Shown: one piece after another, positions 33,399 to 36,536 of the stretch
Numbering within the stretch: the stretch's first letter is position 1
How the letters are laid out: the number at the start of each line of letters is the position of its first letter
Assembly (NCBI RefSeq): GCF_016429005.1
Contig: NZ_JAELTV010000021.1
Span: forward strand, 1-36,536
DNA length: 36,536 nucleotides
Origin: Pedobacter sp. ASV19
GTDB lineage: Bacteria; Bacteroidota; Bacteroidia; Sphingobacteriales; Sphingobacteriaceae
Direction: 5' to 3'
Translations under genes and position numbers: made by a program
Notes under the pieces: model-generated
What the model was told of the DNA's origin: nothing
Seen by the model: the letters and a program-made list of their open reading frames with translations, nothing else
Databases searched by the model: none

Positions 33399-34139
33399 CT
33401 ATTTCGTAGTCAACTTGATTACAGGTTTACCATTAATACAATCTATTCTTTCCACCTTTGTTTGAGGCTCAACAGCAGCTGCGGGTCCATCTGCATGAAT
33501 AATCCTGGCTTTCAACCCATTGTAAAGGGAAACCTTTTTCTTCAATACAGTAAAGTCCTGAGCCCCTGAATAAGGGATATATTCTACATCCATAAGTCTA
33601 TCTTTAATCAAGGGTGTAGGTATCCAAGAGGACGCATTAGTACAAGTCTGGGCATTTACAATAGCCATAATTTCTAAATAAGTCTTCGCGGCAAGAGGTT
33701 TAGCTTCTTCTATGCTCATATTTGCAGAAGTAATGACCTTCACTTTGCCGGTATTACATTCTAATCGAATAGGTTGTTCAGCGATCCAAAGATATTCGAA
33801 ACATGGATCAACAATGTAACCTTCTCTAATCATTGCCTTTGTTTGCTCACTTAACAGATCAAAGTATTCCTTTTTTAGCTTTTCAAATTTTGCCTGATCG
33901 GACACCTTAACCGGGTAATATGTTGATGAACAACCTGAAGCCATTTCCTGAATGGAAACGTTGGTGAGTTGGCTGCAGGGAATATTGGCAGTAAGCACGG
34001 TGATCTCATTCAACTTTGCGGTAGCAAGCTCACCCCACTCCGTAGATGAATGCTCTTTCTTTTTACAGCCCAGGCAAAATAATGCAATTGACAGTACAAT
34101 AGTTAATGATTTGAAAACGGAATTTAGATTACTTTTCAT
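33399..34139 (-). CDS. Hypothetical lipoprotein
   Basis: A 246-residue protein with a lipoprotein signal (LTIVLSIALFCLGC, lipidated Cys near residue 25) followed by KKKEHSS. The mature part has about six further Cys (NIPCSQL, ASGCSST, VDPCFEY, LECNTG, AQTCTN, IDCING), an even number that may form disulfides. No family is recognised. It is on the same strand as the serine hydrolase, about 100 bp upstream of it, and 190 bp separate it from the DUF6266 gene. Confidence 0.7.
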   Translation of the reverse strand: MKSNLNSVFKSLTIVLSIALFCLGCKKKEHSSTEWGELATAKLNEITVLTANIPCSQLTNVSIQEMASGCSSTYYPVKVSDQAKFEKLKKEYFDLLSEQTKAMIREGYIVDPCFEYLWIAEQPIRLECNTGKVKVITSANMSIEEAKPLAAKTYLEIMAIVNAQTCTNASSWIPTPLIKDRLMDVEYIPYSGAQDFTVLKKKVSLYNGLKARIIHADGPAAAVEPQTKVERIDCINGKPVIKLTTK

Positions 34140-34329
34140 GTTAAGGGTTCTATTTGGTTAGTTTCTAAAACTAATACGTATCAAAATGCATAAACGCTAC
34201 AATAATTTTATTTTTTCTGATTATTCTCAAGCAACTACCAGTTCTAAACCCTCTCCGCCATGCGCCCAAAAAAAATACGTCAAAGAACAATCCAGAGCCA
34301 ATATCCCATGAGCTCTACGCCGGCAAAAT

Positions 34330-34968
34330 TTACAACCTCAACTCCCCGATGTAAACCGACGTACTCACCTGATCACCGGCTTCATTCACAAAATGCAACC
34401 ACCCATGCAAAATATCCGAAGCAAAGCCAGGCGGCAAATCCAACAACACCTCCTTAGCTGCCCTCAAAGCCACCTCCCTAAACGTCACAAACTTTCCCCT
34501 TGCAGCATTGTAAAGAATGAAATTAGCCCGGTCATTCTCCTTACAAAACACCGAAAGCGGACCATTCTCCCAAACCACATGCACCGTCCCATTCATCAAT
34601 AAAACCGCCTTTTTAACCCAGGAAATCAACAAATCACCCCTGCTAAAAATCGCCTTCGCAAAATCAATCCGGTAATCCGGCCCCTCACCCAATAACGTCT
34701 CCTTCATATGATAAGAAACCGCTGCGTTCATAGGCGTTTTCTCCACCCTGAACATCTGATACCCCACATTAATCCAGGACAACAAAGGCCTCAGCCAACC
34801 ACTCACCAAAGCCAACTTCAACCGCTGGTTCAACTGCGCCTCCGTAGCCGGAACAGCAGAAACATCAGCCACACTCTTTAAATACTGAATACCCCGGCAA
34901 GACGAACCAATCACCATTCCAACCTTACCCGATACAGGACCATTAATCCCATTTTTATACCTAGCCAT
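34330..34968 (-). CDS. DUF6266-family protein, copy 1
   Basis: A 212-residue protein beginning MARYKNGINGPVSGKVG, with GIQYLKSVADVSAVPATEAQLNQRL and the GYQMF....TPMNAAVSYH segment of DUF6266, a family of unknown function frequent in multiple copies in Pedobacter and relatives. It is clearly a paralogue of the next gene (35033-35677): both share the start, the AQLNQ-x2-x2-ALV block, the N-x-GYQ-x-F block and the YxIDxxK-x2-FS block. No signal peptide. On the coding strand it is rich in G and T, and the plus strand is strikingly poor in G, unlike neighbouring genes. It lies 64 bp after the other copy. Confidence 0.8.
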   Translation of the reverse strand: MARYKNGINGPVSGKVGMVIGSSCRGIQYLKSVADVSAVPATEAQLNQRLKLALVSGWLRPLLSWINVGYQMFRVEKTPMNAAVSYHMKETLLGEGPDYRIDFAKAIFSRGDLLISWVKKAVLLMNGTVHVVWENGPLSVFCKENDRANFILYNAARGKFVTFREVALRAAKEVLLDLPPGFASDILHGWLHFVNEAGDQVSTSVYIGELRL

Positions 34969-34998
34969 AACTTTAAAAATGTAAAAGATAAAACCAAA

Positions 34999-35028
34999 GA
35001 AGGTGTGCAGCTTTCACCGCACACCTTC
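34999..35028 (-). terminator. Stem-loop after DUF6266 copy 2
   Basis: A perfect 10-bp stem, GAAGGTGTGC (34999-35008) and GCACACCTTC (35019-35028), with a 10-base loop. On the minus strand it follows the stop of the 35033-35677 gene and is followed by TTTGGTTTTA. It fits a Rho-independent terminator with a moderate T tract, placed before the second copy. Confidence 0.65.
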
Positions 35029-35032
35029 ATTT

Positions 35033-35677
35033 TTAAATCACTGGTATCTCACCCACATAAGCACTATTACTTACCTTTTTCCCATCCAGACTGGTAAAAG
35101 CCATATAACAATGCACATCATGCCCAATCCAGGCCGCAGGTACCGTTAAAGAAAAAGCCATCGCACTCCGTGCAACCACGTCCCTAACAGTCACATACTT
35201 CTTCAAGGTCGGGTTAAACACCAGAAAAGTCGCACGATCCGTAGCCGCCCCTTCATCCGCATTCACCAATCCTGCCCAGTCAAAATCAATCTTCGCCGTC
35301 CCGCCAGTCGTAATACCAGGCATCTGCGGCTCCTCCAGATTCCCAACACTAAAGACCACCTTCGGATAATCAATCACATAATTTGGAGCCACCCCGGTAA
35401 CCGCATGCTTAAGATGATAACCCGTCGCCGCATTTACAGGCGTAGTACCCTTCGTAAAAGTCTGATAACCGATATTCAGCAACACCTTTAAAGGCTTCAA
35501 AAACCCAACAACCAAAGCGAATATCAATTGCTGATTCAACTGCGCCGCAGTCGGCTTCCTGTCCGGAGAAACATCCGGCAAACTTTTCAGATAATGAATG
35601 CCGTTCCAAACCGCGCCAACAACATTACCCACTCTACCCCTGATAAAACCAAGGATTCCTTTTTTATACGTTCCCAT
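35033..35677 (-). CDS. DUF6266-family protein, copy 2
   Basis: A 214-residue protein, MGTYKKGILGFIRGRVGNVVG, then GIHYLKSLPDVSPDRKPTAAQLNQQL, NIGYQTF and TPVNAATGYHLKHAV. It shares its whole layout with copy 1, about 30-40% of residues by eye. Function unknown; the C-terminal half looks beta-rich (VTVRDVVARSAMAFSLTVPA). Like copy 1 it has G/T-rich coding composition. A stem-loop follows its stop, so each copy may be a separate unit. Confidence 0.8.
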   Translation of the reverse strand: MGTYKKGILGFIRGRVGNVVGAVWNGIHYLKSLPDVSPDRKPTAAQLNQQLIFALVVGFLKPLKVLLNIGYQTFTKGTTPVNAATGYHLKHAVTGVAPNYVIDYPKVVFSVGNLEEPQMPGITTGGTAKIDFDWAGLVNADEGAATDRATFLVFNPTLKKYVTVRDVVARSAMAFSLTVPAAWIGHDVHCYMAFTSLDGKKVSNSAYVGEIPVI

Positions 35678-36072
35678 AATTCAAATTTTAAAGCGTAAAA
35701 CATTAGTTAATTAAAGAGCCCAAAAACACACCCTGCTGGCCAGCCAAGACAGATTTAGAAGCCCACAAACCAAAGGTAAACACCTAAAAAACAAGAACCT
35801 ACCACTCAGCAAGCCGTGAATGGTTTTGAATGGAATTGAATGGTATATGAATGGATTTGATTGGTTTGAAGAGAAGATTACATTGATTCAGAATTCCTAA
35901 AAACCTGTCAATCCAGAAAAATCTAACTAAAAACACTTTGGAGAATTTTCTCCGCTTTTGGAGAATTGGAAAACAGTCACGGAAAATTCCGCCAGAAAAA
36001 ATATGGGAATGACTGGTAAAAGACATGTATTCAATTACCATCAAGAGTTCTTTCGCAAACTATGATCTAAAA
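35678..36072. other. 395-bp gene-free spacer with small repeats
   Basis: No convincing gene is present; the open frame at 35799-36044 on the minus strand looks random. The spacer holds helically phased GAATGG repeats (35818-35864), two copies of TTTGGAGAATT 20 bp apart (35937 and 35957), and short inverted repeats such as GGAGAA / TTCTCC around 35940-35953 and GCTGGCCAGC at 35735-35744. It would contain the promoter of DUF6266 copy 2 and the end of the unit to the right. Confidence 0.5.
35818..35864. repeat. Five GAATGG/GATTGG copies phased with the DNA helix
   Basis: GAATGG starts at 35818, 35828, 35838 and 35849, and GATTGG at 35859, with steps of 10, 10, 11 and 10 bp, all on one face of the helix. 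A GAAGAG follows at 35868. The lie of the copies is seen directly; a role in protein binding or curvature is speculation. Confidence 0.5.
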
Positions 36073-36433
36073 TCACCAGAGGGGTTGGAAAATCAAAAAC
36101 TCAGCAGGCAATTTCTCCTTAACATATTTATATTCATAAGTTTTATCTGTTAATAAAATGGTGTCGCCTCTAACTTCCACTTTATCCTTACCTAAAAAGA
36201 TTCCTGCCTGCGGAGAATGGTAAACAAATTCTGCAGACAACAAACCATTTTTCAGTTCATAGAGTCCCTGTCGGGCTTTCTCCGGATTTGAAGATGATAT
36301 TTCCTTAATATCAAAACCACGAAATTGTGCTACCCGCCCATTTTTATAGAATTTTAAACCAATCTTAAGTGGAATTACAGCTACAAGCTTTCCCGCATTA
36401 CTTCGAATAGAATCCTCTCCGTTTACAGAGACC
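36073..36433 (-). CDS. Hypothetical protein, 5' end lost at contig edge
   Basis: Only about 120 C-terminal residues are genuine: VNGEDSIRSNAGKLVAVIP onward to the stop at 36073. No family is recognised; the alternation of short beta-strands (LLSAEFVYHSPQAGIFLGK, VEVRGDTILLTDKTYEYKYV) suggests a beta-rich, possibly secreted protein. The open frame seems to begin at 36450 with MCIRDR, but those residues are translated adapter sequence. The real start lies beyond the contig. Confidence 0.7.
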
Positions 36434-36536
36434 CTGTCTCTTATACACATCTGACGCTGCCGACGAACGTTAGCCGGTGTAGGTGTCGGTGGTCGGGGGG
36501 TGGTGGGAAAGGGGGGGGGGGGGGGGGGGGGGGGGG
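36434..36536. other. Illumina Nextera (Tn5) adapter, index, P5 remnant and poly-G: not genomic
   Basis: 36434-36452 is exactly the Tn5 mosaic end, 36453-36466 is the Nextera read-1 tail GACGCTGCCGACGA, and 36467-36476 (ACGTTAGCCG) is in the place of a 10-base index. From 36477 on, bases follow the P5 flow-cell complement (GTGTAG, then TCGGTGGTCG) with miscalls to G. From 36511 the sequence is all G, the no-signal base of two-colour Illumina chemistry. The contig's genomic sequence ends at 36433. Confidence 0.98.

Noticed and set aside
35735-35744. GCTGGCCAGC palindrome as a terminator
   Set aside because: Only 10 bp with no loop and no T-rich run on either strand.
35799-36044. 81-residue open frame on the minus strand
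   Set aside because: No domain, signal or conserved feature; it translates the phased repeat and random AT-rich spacer.
36434-36450. Apparent protein start MCIRDR at the right edge
   Set aside because: It is the translation of the Tn5 mosaic end of the Nextera adapter, a known false N-terminus.
36491-36536. Poly-G end as a possible G-quadruplex or telomere-like element
   Set aside because: It follows the adapter and P5 sequence and is the no-signal base of two-colour Illumina reads.

Overview
The window reads as a chromosomal contig from a member of the Bacteroidota, most likely Pedobacter or a close relative in the Sphingobacteriaceae. The evidence is a SusC/RagA TonB-linked receptor, a fused CcoN-CcoO cytochrome oxidase subunit, a DUF5117/DUF4953 zinc protease, two tandem DUF6266 proteins, many lipoproteins, weak Shine-Dalgarno signals and AT-rich spacers. 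Both contig ends look artificial. At the right end, everything from 36434 on is an Illumina/Nextera adapter followed by poly-G. At the left end, the SusC reading frame runs without a stop into a PDZ segment typical of S41 proteases, which suggests an assembly chimera near 122-133.

Region 1 (1-7464, minus strand) holds a polysaccharide lyase of family PL6, a Cache-type LytS-like histidine kinase, a large secreted zinc metalloprotease and the 5' part of a SusC gene. Three AGTGA repeats spaced exactly 21 bp lie upstream of the protease, a layout that suits a LytTR-type response regulator. Region 2 (7579-13562) is housekeeping: a YceH protein, an MscS channel, a GNAT-MarR pair divergent from a zinc alcohol dehydrogenase across a near-perfect palindrome, and a PAP2 phosphatase.

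Region 3 (13618-28598) is the centre of interest, a microaerobic respiration island. The plus-strand run ccoI-ccoS-ccoNO-ccoQ-ccoP-ccoG-ccoH-(TauE/SafE-like protein) makes and matures a cbb3-type high-affinity oxidase. Facing it on the minus strand are hemN (oxygen-independent haem synthesis), a short D-lactate-dehydrogenase-like fragment with a cysteine tail, and a two-component pair. The kinase has a FixL-type haem-PAS domain with the proximal His and distal Arg at the correct spacing. Its partner fuses a FixJ-like receiver directly to a Crp/Fnr-type DNA-binding half, so one protein seems to do the work of FixJ plus FixK. FNR/FixK-like boxes lie before ccoI, before ccoNO and, as two copies, between the kinase and a divergent cysteine-rich TIM-barrel protein. 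Next comes a small membrane protein that carries a histidine-kinase H-box but no ATPase domain. Together these suggest a compact oxygen-sensing regulatory system with partly unknown outputs.

Region 4 (28574-36433) is mostly envelope and unknown genes: an M48 membrane protease, several secreted or lipoprotein hypotheticals, a serine beta-lactamase-like hydrolase, the DUF6266 pair with unusual base composition, and a hypothetical gene cut by the contig end. No tRNA, rRNA, CRISPR array, insertion sequence or prophage was seen.
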